DNA of 64,000 nt, from positions 37,619,703-37,683,702 of the forward strand of contig CP154954.1 in the NCBI GenBank assembly GCA_039621445.1, written 5' to 3'. Shown here piece by piece: positions 35,501-46,998 of this stretch. The translations under genes and the position numbers were made by a program. How positions within the stretch are numbered: the first letter of the stretch is position 1; each line of letters starts with the position of its first letter. The notes beneath the pieces were generated by a model. That model was given only the letters and a program-made list of their open reading frames with translations. It did not search any database and was not told where the DNA came from. The stretch is from Euglena gracilis. Lineage: Eukaryota > Euglenida > Euglenophyceae > Euglenales.

Positions 35501-38500
35501 TTTGCCCGCGGCGGGCGTGCGTAAAACGCAGCCGTTACCGCCCGGGAGGCGCAAAATGGCACGTAAGTAACGGACGCCCCCAGAAACGTCATTTTTCGGC
35601 CGTTTTCGGCCGAAATCGGCTGCGCCGGCGCTCCAAAAACGAGCGCTCTGCCCCGGCTGGAGGTCGGCGCTCCTTTACCTAACTGTTGCAAAGGGCGGCG
35701 GGCGGATAGCCGCAATTTTGCCCGCGGCGGGCGTGCGTAAAACGCAGCCGTTACCGCCCGGGAGGCGCAAAATAGCGTAAGTAACGGACGCCCCCAGAAA
35801 CGTCATTTTTCGGCCGTTTTCGGCCGAAATCGGCTGCGCCGGCGCTCCAAAAAAGAGCGCTCTGCCCCGGCTAGAGGTCGGCGCTCCTTTACCTAACTGT
35901 TGCGAAGGGCGGCGGCGGATAGCCGCAATTTTGCCCGCGGGCGTGCGTAAAACGCAGCCGTTACCGCCCGGGAGGCGCAAAATAGCACGTAAGTAACGGA
36001 CGCCCCCAGAAACGTCATTTTTCGGCCGTTTTCGGCCGAAATCGGCTGCGCCGGCGCTCCAAAAACGAGCGCTCTGCCCCGGCTAGAGGTCGGCGCTCCT
36101 TTACCTAACTGTTGCGAAGGGCGGCGGGCGGATAGCCGCAATCTTGCCCGCGGCGGGCGTGCGTAAAACGCAGCTGTTACCGCGCGGGAGGCGCAAAATA
36201 GCACGTAAGTAACGGACGCCCCCAGAAACGTCATTTTTCGGCCGTTTTCGGCCGAAATCGGCTGCGCCGGCGCTCCAAAAAAGAGCGCTCTGCCCCGGCT
36301 AGAGGTCGGCGCTCCTTTACCTAACTGTTGCGAAGGGCGGCGGGCGGATAGCCGCAATTTTGCCCGCGGCGGGCGGGCGTAAAACGCAGCCGTTACCGCC
36401 CGGGAGGTACAAAATAGCACGTAAGTAACGGACGCCCCCAGAAACGTCATTTTTCGGCCGTTTTCGGCCGAAATCGGCTGCGCCGGCGCTCCAAAAACGA
36501 GCGCTCTGCCCCGGCTAGAGGTCGGCGCTCCTTTACGTAACTGTTGCGAAGGGCGGCGGGCGGATAGCCGCAATTTTGCCCGCGGCGGGCGTGCGTAAAA
36601 CGCAGCCGTTACCGCCCGGGAGGCGCAAAATAGCACGTAAGTAACGGACGCCCCCAGAAACGTCATTTTTCGGCCGTTTTCGGCCGAAATCGGCTGCGCC
36701 GGCGCTCCAAAAACGAGCGCTCTGCCCCGGCTAGAGGTCGGCGCTCCTTTACGTAACTGTTGCGAAGGGCGGCGGGCGGATAGCCGCAATTTTGCCCGCG
36801 GCGGGCGTGCGTAAAACGCAGCCGTTACCGCCCGGGAGGCGCAAAATAGCACGTAAGTAACGGACGCCCCCAGAAACGTCATTTTTCGGCCGTTTTTGGC
36901 CGAAATCGGCTGCGCCGGCGCTCCAAAAACGAGCACTCTACCCCGGCTAGAGGTCGGCGCTCCTTTACCTAACTGTTGCGAAGGGCGGCGGGCGGATAGC
37001 CGCAATTTTGCCCGCGGCGGGCGTGCGTAAAACGCAGCCGTTACCGCCCGGGAGGCGCAAAATAGCACTTAAGTAACGGACGCCCCCAGAAACGTCATTT
37101 TTCGGCCGTTTTCGGCCGAAATCGGCTGCGCCGGCGCTCCAAAAACGAGCGCTCTGCCCCGGCTAGAGGTCGGCGCTCCTTTACCTAACTGTTGCGAAGG
37201 GCGGCGGGCAGATAGCCGCAATTTTGCCCGCGGCGGGCGTGCGTAAAACGCAGCCATTACCGCCCGGGAGGCGCAAAATAGCACGTAAGTAACGGATGCC
37301 CCCAGAAACGTCATTTTTCGGCCGTTTTCGGCCGAAATCGGCTGCGCCGGCGATCCAAAAACGAGCGCTCTGCCCCGGCTGGAGGTCGGCGCTCCTTCAC
37401 CTAACTGTTGCGAAGGGCGGCGGGCGGACAGCCGCAATTTTGCCCGCGGCGGGCGTGCGTAAAACGCAGCCGTTACCGCCCGGGAGGCGCAAAATAGCAC
37501 GTAAGTAACGGACGCCCCCAGAAACGTCATTTTTCGGCCGTTTTCGGCCGAAATCGGCTGCGCCGGCGCTCCAAAAACGAGCGCTCTGCCCCGGCTAGAG
37601 GTCGGCGATCCTTTACCTAACTGTTGCGAAGGGCGGCGGGCGGATAGCCGCAATTTTGCCCGCGGCGGGCGGGCGTAAAACGCAGCCGTTACCGCCCGGG
37701 AGGCGCAAAATAGCACGTAAGTAACGGACGCCACCAAAAACGTTATTTTTCGGCCGTTTTCGGCCCAAATCGGCTGCGCCGGCGCCCCAAAAACGAGCGC
37801 TCTGACCCGGTTAGAGGTCGGCGATCCTTTACCTAACTGTTGCGAAGGTCGGCGGGCGGATAGCCGCAATTTTGCCCGCGGCGGGCGTGCGTAAAACGCA
37901 GCCGTTACCGCCCGGGAGGCGCAAAATAGCACGTAAGTAACGGTCGCCCCCAAAAACGTCATTTTTCGGCCGTTTTCGGCCGAAATCGGCTGCGCCGGCG
38001 CTCCAAAAACGAGCGCTCTGCCCCGGCTAGAGGTCGGCGATCCTTTACCTAACTGTTGCGAAGGGCGGCGGGCGGATAGCCGCAATTTTGCCTGCGGCGG
38101 GCGTGCGTAAAATGCAGCCGTTGCCGCCCGGGAGGCGCAAAGTAGCACGTAAGTAACGGACGCCCCCAGAAACGTCATTTTTCGGCGGTTTTCGGCCGAA
38201 ATCGGCTGCGCCGGCGCTCCAAAAACGAGCGCTCTGCCCCGGCTAGAGGTCGGCGATCCTTTACCTAACTGTTGCGAAGGGCGGCGGGCGGATAGCCGCA
38301 ATTTTGCCTGCGGCGGGCGGGCGGAAAACGCAGTCGTTACCGCACGGGAGGCGCAAAATAGCACGTAAGTAACGGACGCCCCCAGAAACGTCATTTTTCG
38401 GCCGTTTTCGGCCGAAATCGGCTGCGCTGGCGCTCCAAAAACGAGCGCTCTGCCCCGGCTAGAGGTCGGCGATCCTTTACCTAACTGTTCCGAAGGGTGG

Positions 38501-41500
38501 CGGCCGGATAGCCGCAATTTTGCCCGCGGCGGGCGGGCGTAAAACGCAGCCGCCACCGCCCGGGAGGCGCAAAATAGCACGTAAGTAACGGACGCCCCCA
38601 AAAACGTCATTTTTCGGCCGTTTTCGGCCGAAATCGGCTGCGCCGGCGCCCCAAAAACGAGCGCTCTTACCCGGCTAGAGGTCGGCAATCGTTTACCTAA
38701 CTGTTGCGAAGGGCGGCGGGCGGATAGCCGCAATTTTGCCCGCGGCGGGCGTGCGTAAAACGCAGCCGTTACCGCCCGGGAGGTACAAAATAGCACGTAC
38801 GTAACGGACGCCCCCAGAAACGTCATTTTTCGGCCGTTTTCGGCCGAAATCGGCTGCGCTGGCGCTCCAAAAACGAGCGCTCTGCCCCGGCTAGAGGTCG
38901 GCGATCCTTTACCTAACTGTTGCGAAGGGCGGCGGGCGGATAGCCGCAATTTTGCCCGCGGCGGGCGTGCGTAAAACGCAGCCGTTGCCGCCCGGGAGGC
39001 GCAAAATAGCACGTAAGTAACGGACGCCCCCAGAAACGTCATTTTTCGGCCGTTTTCGGCCGAAATGGGCTGCGCCGGCGCTCCAAAAACGAGCGCTCTG
39101 CCCCGGCTGGAGGTCGGAAATCGTTTACCTAACTGTTGCGAAGGGCGGCGGGCGGATAGCCGCAATTTTGCCCGCGGCGGGCGTGCGTAAAACGCAGCCG
39201 TTACCGCCCGGGAGGCGCAAAATAGCACGTAAGTAACGGACGCCCCCAGAAACGTCATTTTTCGGCCGTTTTCGGCCGAAGTCGGCTGCGCCGGCGCTCC
39301 AAAAACGAGCGCTCTGCCCCGGCTGGAGGTCGGCGCTCCTTTACCTAACTGTTGCGAAGGGCGGCGGGCGGATAGCCGCAATTTTGCCCGCGGCGGGCGT
39401 GCGTAAAACGCAGCCGTTACCGCCCGGGAGGTACAAAATAGCACGTAAGTAACGGACGCCCCCAGAAACGTCATTTTTCGGCTGTTTTCGGCCGTTTTCG
39501 GCCGAAATCGGCTGCGCCGGCGCTTTAAAAACGAGCGCTCTGCCCCGGCTAGAGGTCGGCGCTCCTTTACCTAACTGTTGCGAAGGGCGGCGGGCGGATA
39601 GCCGCAATTTTGCCCGCGGCGGGCGTGCGTAAAACGCAGCCGTTGCCGCCCGGGAGGCGCAAAATAGCACGTAAGTAACGGACGCCCCCAGAAACGTCAT
39701 TTTTCGGCCGTTTTCGGCCGAAATCGGCTGCGCCGGCGCTCCAAAAACGAGCGCTCTGCCCCGGCTAGAGGTCGGCGCTCCTTTACCTAACTGTTGCGAA
39801 GGTCGGCGGGCGGATAGCCGCAATTTTGCCTGCGGCGGGCGTGCGTAAAACGCAGCCGTTGCCGCCCGGGAGGCGCAAAATAGCACGTAAGTAACGGACG
39901 CCCCCAGAAACGTCATTTTTCGGCCGTTTTCGGCCGAAATCGGCTGCGCCGGCGCTCCAAAAAAGAGCGCTCTGCCCCGGCTAGAGGTCGGCGATCCTTT
40001 ACCTAACTGTTGCGAAGGGCGGCGGGCGGATAGCCGCAATTTTGCCCGCGGCGGGCGTGCGTAAAACGCAGCCGTTGCCGCCCGGGAGGCGCAAAATAGC
40101 ACGTAAGTAACGGACGCCCCCAGAAACGTCATTTTTCGGCCGTTTTCGGCCAAAATCGGCTGCGCCGGCGCTCCAAAAACGAGCGCTCTGCCCCGGCTAG
40201 AGGTCGGCGCTCCTTTACCTAACTGTTGCGAAGGACGGCAGTCGGATAGCCGCAATTTTGCCCGCGGCGGGCGTGCGTAAAACGCAGCCGTTACCGCCTG
40301 GGATGTGCAAAATAGCACGTAAGTAACGGACGCACCCAGAAACGTCATTTTTCGGCCGTTTTCGGCCGAAATCGGCTGCGCCGGCGCTCCAAAAACGAGC
40401 GGTCTGCCCTGGCTAGAGGTCGGCGCTCCTTTACCTAACTGTTGCGAAGGTAGGCGGGCGGATAATCGCAATTTTGCCCGCGGCGGGCGTGCGTAAAACG
40501 CAGCCGTTGCCGCCCGGGAGGCGCAAAATAGCACGTAAGTAACGGACGCCCCCAGAAACGTCATTTTTCGGCCGTTTTCGACCGAAATCGGCTGCGCCGG
40601 CGCTCCAAAAACGAGCGCTGTGCCCCGGCTAGAGGTCGGAGATCCTTTACCTAACTGTTGCGAAGGGCGGCGGGCGGATAGCCGCAATTTTGCCCGAGGA
40701 GGGCGTGCGTAAAACGCAGCCGTTACCGCCCGGGAGGCGCAAAATAGCACGTACGTAACGGACGCCCCCAGAAACGTCATTTTTCGGCCGTTTTCGGCCA
40801 AAATCGGCTGCCCCAGCGCCCCAAAATCGAGCGCTCTGCCCCGGCTAGAGGTCGGCGATGCTTTACCTAACTGTTGCGAAGGGCGGCGGGCGGATAGCCG
40901 CAGTTTTGCCCGAGGCGGGCGTGCGTAAAACGCAGCCGTTACCGCCCGGGAGGCGCAAAATAGCACGTAAGTAACGGACGCCCCCAGAAACGATATTTTT
41001 CGGCCGTTTTCTGCCGAAATCGGCTGCGCCGGCGCTCCAAAAACGAGCGCTCTGCACCAACTAGAGGTCGGCGATCCTTTACCTAACTGTTGCGAAGGGT
41101 GGCGGGCGGATAGCCGCAATTTTGCCCGCGGCGGCCGTGCGTAAAACGCAGCCGTTACCGCCTGGGAGCTACAAAATAGCACGTAAGTAACGGACGCCCC
41201 CAGAAACGTCATTTTTCGGCCGTTTTCTGCCAAAATCGGCTGCGCCGGCGCTTCAAAAACGAGCGCTCTGCCCCGGCTAGAGGTCGGCGATCCTTTACCT
41301 AACTGTTGCGAAGGGTGGCGGGCGGATAGCCGCAATTTTGCCCGCGGCGGGCGTGCGTAAAACGCAGCGGTCACCGCCCGGAAGGTACAAAATAGCACGT
41401 ACGTAACGGGCGCCCCCAGAAGCGACATTTTTCGGCCATTTTCGGCCGAAATCGGCTGCGCCGGCGCTTCAAAAACGAGCGCTCTGCCCCGGCTAGAGGT

Positions 41501-44500
41501 CGGCGCTCCTTTACCTAACTGTTGCGAAGGGCGGCGGGCAGATAGCCGCAATTTTGCCCGCGGCGGGCGTGCGTAAAACGCAGCCGTTGCCGCCCGGCGC
41601 AAAATAGCACGTAAGTAACGGACGCCCCCAGAAACGACATTTTTCGGCCGTTTTCGGCCGAAATAGGCTGCGCCGGCGCTCCAAAAAACGAGCCCTCTGC
41701 CCCGGCTAGAGGTCGGCGCTCCTTTACCTAACTGTTGCGAAGGGCGGCGGGCGGATAGCCGCAATTTTGCCCGCGGCGGGCGTGCGTAAAACGCAGCCGT
41801 TACCGCCCGGGAGGCGCAAAATAGCACGTAAGTAACGGACGCCCCCCAGAAACGTCATCTTCGGCCGTTTTCGGCCGAAATCGGCTGCGCCGGCGCTCCA
41901 AAAACGAGCGCTCTGCATCGGCTAGAGGTTGGCGATCCTTTACCTAACTGTTGCGAAGGGCGGCGGGCGGATAGCCGCAATTTTGCCCGCGGCGGGCGTG
42001 CGTAAAACGCAGCCGTTACCGCCCGGGAGGCGCAAAATAGCACGTAAGTAACGGACGCCCCCCAGAAACGTCATCTTCGGCCGTTTTCGGCCGAAATCGG
42101 CTGCGCCGGCGCTCCAAAAACGAGCGCTCTGCCCCGGCTAGAGGTCGGCGATCCTTTACCTAACTGTTGCGAAGGGCGGCGGGTGGATAGCCGCAATTTT
42201 GCCCGCGGCGGGCGTGCGTAAAACGCAGCCGTTACCGCCCGGGAGGCGCAAAATAGCACGTAAGTAACGGACGCCCCCAGAAACGTCATCTTTCGGCCGT
42301 TTTCGGCCGAAATCGGCTGCGCCGGCGCTCCAAAAACGAGCGCTCTGCATCGGCTAGAGGTCGGCGATCCTTTACCTAACTGTTGCGAAGGGCGGCGGGC
42401 GGATAGCCGCAATTTTTCCTGCGGTGGGCGTGCGTAAAACGCAGCCGTTACCGCCCGGGAGGCGCAAAATAGCACGTAAGTAACGGACGCCCCCCAGAAA
42501 CGTCATCTTCGGCCGTTTTCGGCCGAAATCGGCTGCGCCGGCGCTCCAAAAACGAGCGCTCTGCCCCGGCTAGAGGTCGGCGATCCTTTACCTAACTGTT
42601 GCGAAGGGCGGCGGGCGGATAGCCGCTATTTTGCTCGCGGCGGGCGTGCGTAAAACGCAGCCCCTTACCGCCCGGGAGGCGCAAAATAGCACGTAAGTAA
42701 CGTACACCCCAGAAACGTCATTTTTCGGCCGTTTTCGGCCGAAATCGGCTGCGCCGGCGCTCCAAAAACGAGCGCTCTGCCCCGGCTAGAGGTCGGCGAT
42801 CTTTACCTAACTGTTGCGAAGGGCGGCGGGCGGATAGCCACATTTTTGCCCGCGACGGGCGTGCGTAAAACGCAGCCGTTACCGCCCGGGAGGCGCAAAA
42901 TAGCACGTAAGTAACGGGCGCCCCCAGAAACGTCATTTTTCGGCCGTTTTCGGCCGAAATCGGCTGCGCCGGCGCTGCAAAAACGAGCGCTCTGCCCCGG
43001 CTAGAGGTCGGCGCTCCTTTACCTAACTGTTGCGAAGGGCGGCGGGCGGATAGCCGCAAATTTGCCCGCGGCGGGCGTGCGTAAAACGCAGCCGTTGCCG
43101 CCCGGGAGGCGCAAAATAGCACGTAAGTAACGGACGCCCCCAATAACGTCATTTCTCGGCCGTTTTCGTCCGAAATCGACTGCGCCGGCGCTTCAAAAAC
43201 GAGCGCTCTGCCCCGGCTAGAGGTCGGCAATCCTTTACCTAACTGTTGCGAAGGGCGGCGGGCGGATAGCCGCAATTTTTCCCGCGGCGGGCGTGCGTAA
43301 AACGCAGCCGTTACCGCCCGGGAGGCGCAAAATAGCACGTAAGTAACGGACGCCCGCAGAAACGTCATTTTTCGGCCGTTTTCGGCCAAAATCGGCTGCG
43401 CCGGCGCTCCAAAAACGAGCGCTCTGCCCCGGCTAGAGGTCGGCGATCCTTTACCTAACTGTTGCGAAGGGCGGCGGGCGGATAGCCGCAATTTTGCCAG
43501 CGGCGGGCGTGCGTAAAACGCAGCCGTTGCCGCCCGGGAGGTACAAAATAGCACGTAAGTAACGGACGCCCCCAGAAACATCATTTTTCGGCCGTTTTCG
43601 GCCGAAATCGGCTGCGCCGGCGCTCCAAAAACGAGCGCTCTGCCCCGGCCAGAGGTCGGCGATCCTTTACCAAAATGTCGCGAAGGGCGGCGGGCGGATA
43701 GCCGCAATTTTGCCCGCGGCGGGCGTGCGTAAAACGCAGCCGTTACCGCCCGGGAGGCGCAAAATAGCACGTAAGTAACGGACGCCCCAGAAACGTCATT
43801 TTTCGGACGTTTTCGGCCGAAATCGGGTGCGCCGGCGCTCCAAAAAACGAGCGCTCTGCCCCGGCTAGAGGTCGGCGATCCTTTACCTAACTGTTGCGAA
43901 GGGCGGCGGGCGGATAGCCGCAATTTTGCCCGCGGCGGGCGTGCGTAAAACGCAGCCGTTACCGCCCGGGAGGCGCAAAATAGCACGTAAGTAACGGACG
44001 CCCCCAGACCCGACATTTTTCGGACGTTTTCGGCCGAAATCGGCTGCGCCGGCGCTCCAAAAAACGAGCGCTCTGCCCCGGCTAGAGGTCGGCGATCCTT
44101 TACCTAACTGTTGCGAAGGGCGGCGGGCGGATAGCCGCAATTTTGCCCGCGGCGGGCGTGCGTAAAACGCTGCCCGGGAGGCGCATAATAGGACGTAAGT
44201 GACGGACGCCCCCAAAAATGTCATTTTTCGGCCGTTTTCGGCCGAAATCGGCTGCGCCGGCGCTCCAAAAACGAGCGCTCTGCCCCGGCTAGAGGTCGGC
44301 GCTCCTTTTTATTGCGATGGGCGGCGGGCAGATAGCCGCAATTTTGCCTGCGGCGGGCGTGCGTAAAACGCAGCCGTTACCGCCCGGGAGGCGCAAAATA
44401 GCACGTAAGCAACGGACGCCCCCAAAAATGTCATTTTTTCGGACGTTTTCGGCCGAAATCGGCTGCGCCGGCGCTCCAAAAACGAGCGCTCTGCCCCGGC

Positions 44501-46998
44501 TAGAGGTCGGCGATCCTTTACCTAACTGTTGCGAAGGTCGGCGGGCGGATAGCCGCAATTTCGCCTGCGGCGGGCGTGCGTACAACGCTGCCCGGGAGGC
44601 AGATAATAGCACGTAAGTGACGGACGCCACCAAAAATGTCATTTTTCGGCCGTTTTCGGCCGAAATCGGCTGCGCCGGCGCTCCAAAAACGAGCGCTCTG
44701 CCCCGGCTAGAGGTCGGCGCTCCTTTACCTAACTGTTGCGAAGGGCGGCGGGCGGATAGCCGCAATTTTGCCCGCGGCGGACGTGCGTAAAACGCAGCCG
44801 TTACCGCCCGGGAGGCGCAAAATATCACGTAAGTAACGGACGCCCCCAGAAACGTCATTCTTCGGCCGTTTTCGGCCGAAATCGGCTGCGCTGGCGCTCC
44901 AAAAACGAGCGCTCTGCCCCGGCTAAGAGGACGGCGCTCCTTTTTCCTAACTGTTGCGAAGGGCGGCGGGCGGATAGCCGCAATTTTGCCCGCGGCGGGC
45001 GTGCGTAAAACGCAGCCGTTACCGCCCGGGAGGCGCAAAATAGCACGTAAGTAACGGACGCCCCCAGAAACGTCATTTTTCGGCCGTTTTCGGCCGAAAT
45101 CGGCTGCGCCGGCGCTCCAAAAAACGAGCGCTCTGCCCCGGCTAGAGGTCGGCGATCCTTTACCTAACTGTTGCGAAGGGCGGCGGGCGGATAGCCGCAA
45201 TTTTGCCCGCGGCGGGCGTGCGTAAAACGCAGCCGTTACCGCCCGGGAGGCGCAAAATAGCACGTAAGTAACGGACGCCCCCAGACCCGACATTTTTCGG
45301 ACGTTTTCGGCCGAAATCGGCTGCGCCGGCGCTCCAAAAAACGAGCGCTCTGCCCCGGCTAGAGGTCGGCGATCCTTTACCTAACTGTTGCGAAGGGCGG
45401 CGGGCGGATAGCCGCAATTTTGCCCGCGGCGGGCGTGCGTAAAACGCTGCCCGGGAGGCGCATAATAGGACGTAAGTGACGGACGCCCCCAAAAATGTCA
45501 TTTTTCGGCCGTTTTCTGCCGAAATCGGCTGCGCCGGCGCTCCAAAAACGAGCGCTCTGCCCCGGCTAGAGGTCGGCGCTCCTTTCTATTGCGATGGGCG
45601 GCGGGCAGATAGCCGCAATTTTGCCTGCGGCGGGCGTGCGTAAAACGCAGCCGTTACCGCCCGGGAGGCGCAAAATAGCACGTAAGCAACGGACGCCCCC
45701 AAAAATGTCATTTTTTCGGACGTTTTCGGCCGAAATCGGCTGCGCCGGCGCTCCAAAAACGAGCGCTCTGCCCCGGCTAGAGGTCGGCGATCCTTTACCT
45801 AACTGTTGCGAAGGTCGGCGGGCGGATAGCCGCAATTTCGCCTGCGGCGGGCGTGCGTACAACGCTGCCCGGGAGGCAGATAATAGCACGTAAGTGACGG
45901 ACGCCACCAAAAATGTCATTTTTCGGCCGTTTTCGGCCGAAATCGGCTGCGCCGGCGCTCCAAAAACGAGCGCTCTGCCCCGGCTAGAGGTCGGCGCTCC
46001 TTTACCTAACTGTTGCGAAGGGCGGCGGGCGGATAGCCGCAATTTTGCCCGCGGCGGACGTGCGTAAAACGCAGCCGTTACCGCCCGGGAGGCGCAAAAT
46101 ATCACGTAAGTAACGGACGCCCCCAGAAACGTCATTCTTCGGCCGTTTTCGGCCGAAATCGGCTGCGCTGGCGCTCCAAAAACGAGCGCTCTGCCCCGGC
46201 TAAGAGGACGGCGCTCCTTTTTCCTAACTGTTGCGAAGGGCGGCGGGCGGATAGCCGCAATTTTGCCCGCGGCGGGCGTGCGTAAAACGCAGCCGTTACC
46301 GCCCGGGAGGCGCAAAATAGCACGTAAGTAACGGACGCCCCCAGAAACGTCATTTTTCGGCCGTTTTCGGCCGAAATCGGCTGCGCCGGCGCTCCAAAAA
46401 ACGAGCGCTCTGCCCCGGCTAGAGGTCGGCGCTAGTTTACCTAACTGTTGCAAAGGGCGGCGGGCGGATAGCCGCTATTTTGCCCGCGGCGGGCGTGCGT
46501 AAAACGCAGCCGTTACCGCCCGGGAGGCGCAAAATAGCACGTAAGTAACGGACGCCCCCAGAAACGTCATTTTTCGGCCATTTTTGGCCGAAATCGGCTG
46601 CGCCGGCGCTCCAAAAACGAGCGCACTGCCCCGGCTAGAGGTTGGCGATCTTTACCTAACTGTTGCGAAGGGCGGCGGGCGGATAGCCGCAATTTTGCCC
46701 GCGGCGGGCGTGCGTAAAACGCAGCCGTTACCGCCCGGCAGGCGCAAAATAGCACGTAAGTAACGGACGCCCCCAAAAACGTCATTTTTCGACCGTTTTC
46801 GGCCGAAAGCAGCTGCGCCGGCGCTCCAAAAACGAGCGCTCTGCCCCGGCTAGAGGTCGGCGCTCCTTTACCTAACTGTTGCGAAGGACGGGGGGCGGCG
46901 GATAACCGCAATTTTGCTCGCGGAGGGCGTGCGTAAAACGCAGCCGTTACCGCCCGGGAGGCGCAAAATAGCACGTAAGTAACCGCCGACCCCAGAAA
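29561..46998. repeat. 216-bp satellite, tandem array 2
   Basis: About 80 units of the same satellite as array 1. The first unit or two (to ~29860) are degenerate. Units from ~29900 to 35000 are near-identical. From ~35000 to 46998 they diverge increasingly, with a frequent gatcc to gctcc change after ggtcggc and single-base substitutions. This gradient fits satellite edges escaping homogenisation. The - strand open frame is nevertheless kept over long stretches in the diverged part (37069-39474 and 39341-41827). The array ends inside a unit (ccccagaaa) fused to element 2. Confidence 0.96.
43831..46430. repeat. Tandem 1,277-bp higher-order duplication in array 2
   Basis: A block of six partly shortened units occurs twice in tandem with an offset of 1,277 bp. 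Distinctive variants recur in order: the six-A unit at 43841/45118, the shortened aaaacgctgcccggg unit at 44165/45442, the truncated attgcgatggg unit at 44311/45588, and the tacaacgctgcccggg unit at 44581/45858. I noticed only a few differences between copies (ttttt versus tttct near 44307; cggcc versus ctgcc near 45515). Confidence 0.9.

Noticed and set aside
44317-45893. Two + strand 99-codon ORFs (44317-44616 and 45594-45893)
   Set aside because: They are identical products of the 1,277-bp satellite duplication in an incidental frame.
1-46998. CRISPR array
   Set aside because: The whole 216-bp unit repeats; there are no short repeats separated by unique spacers, and the context is eukaryotic.
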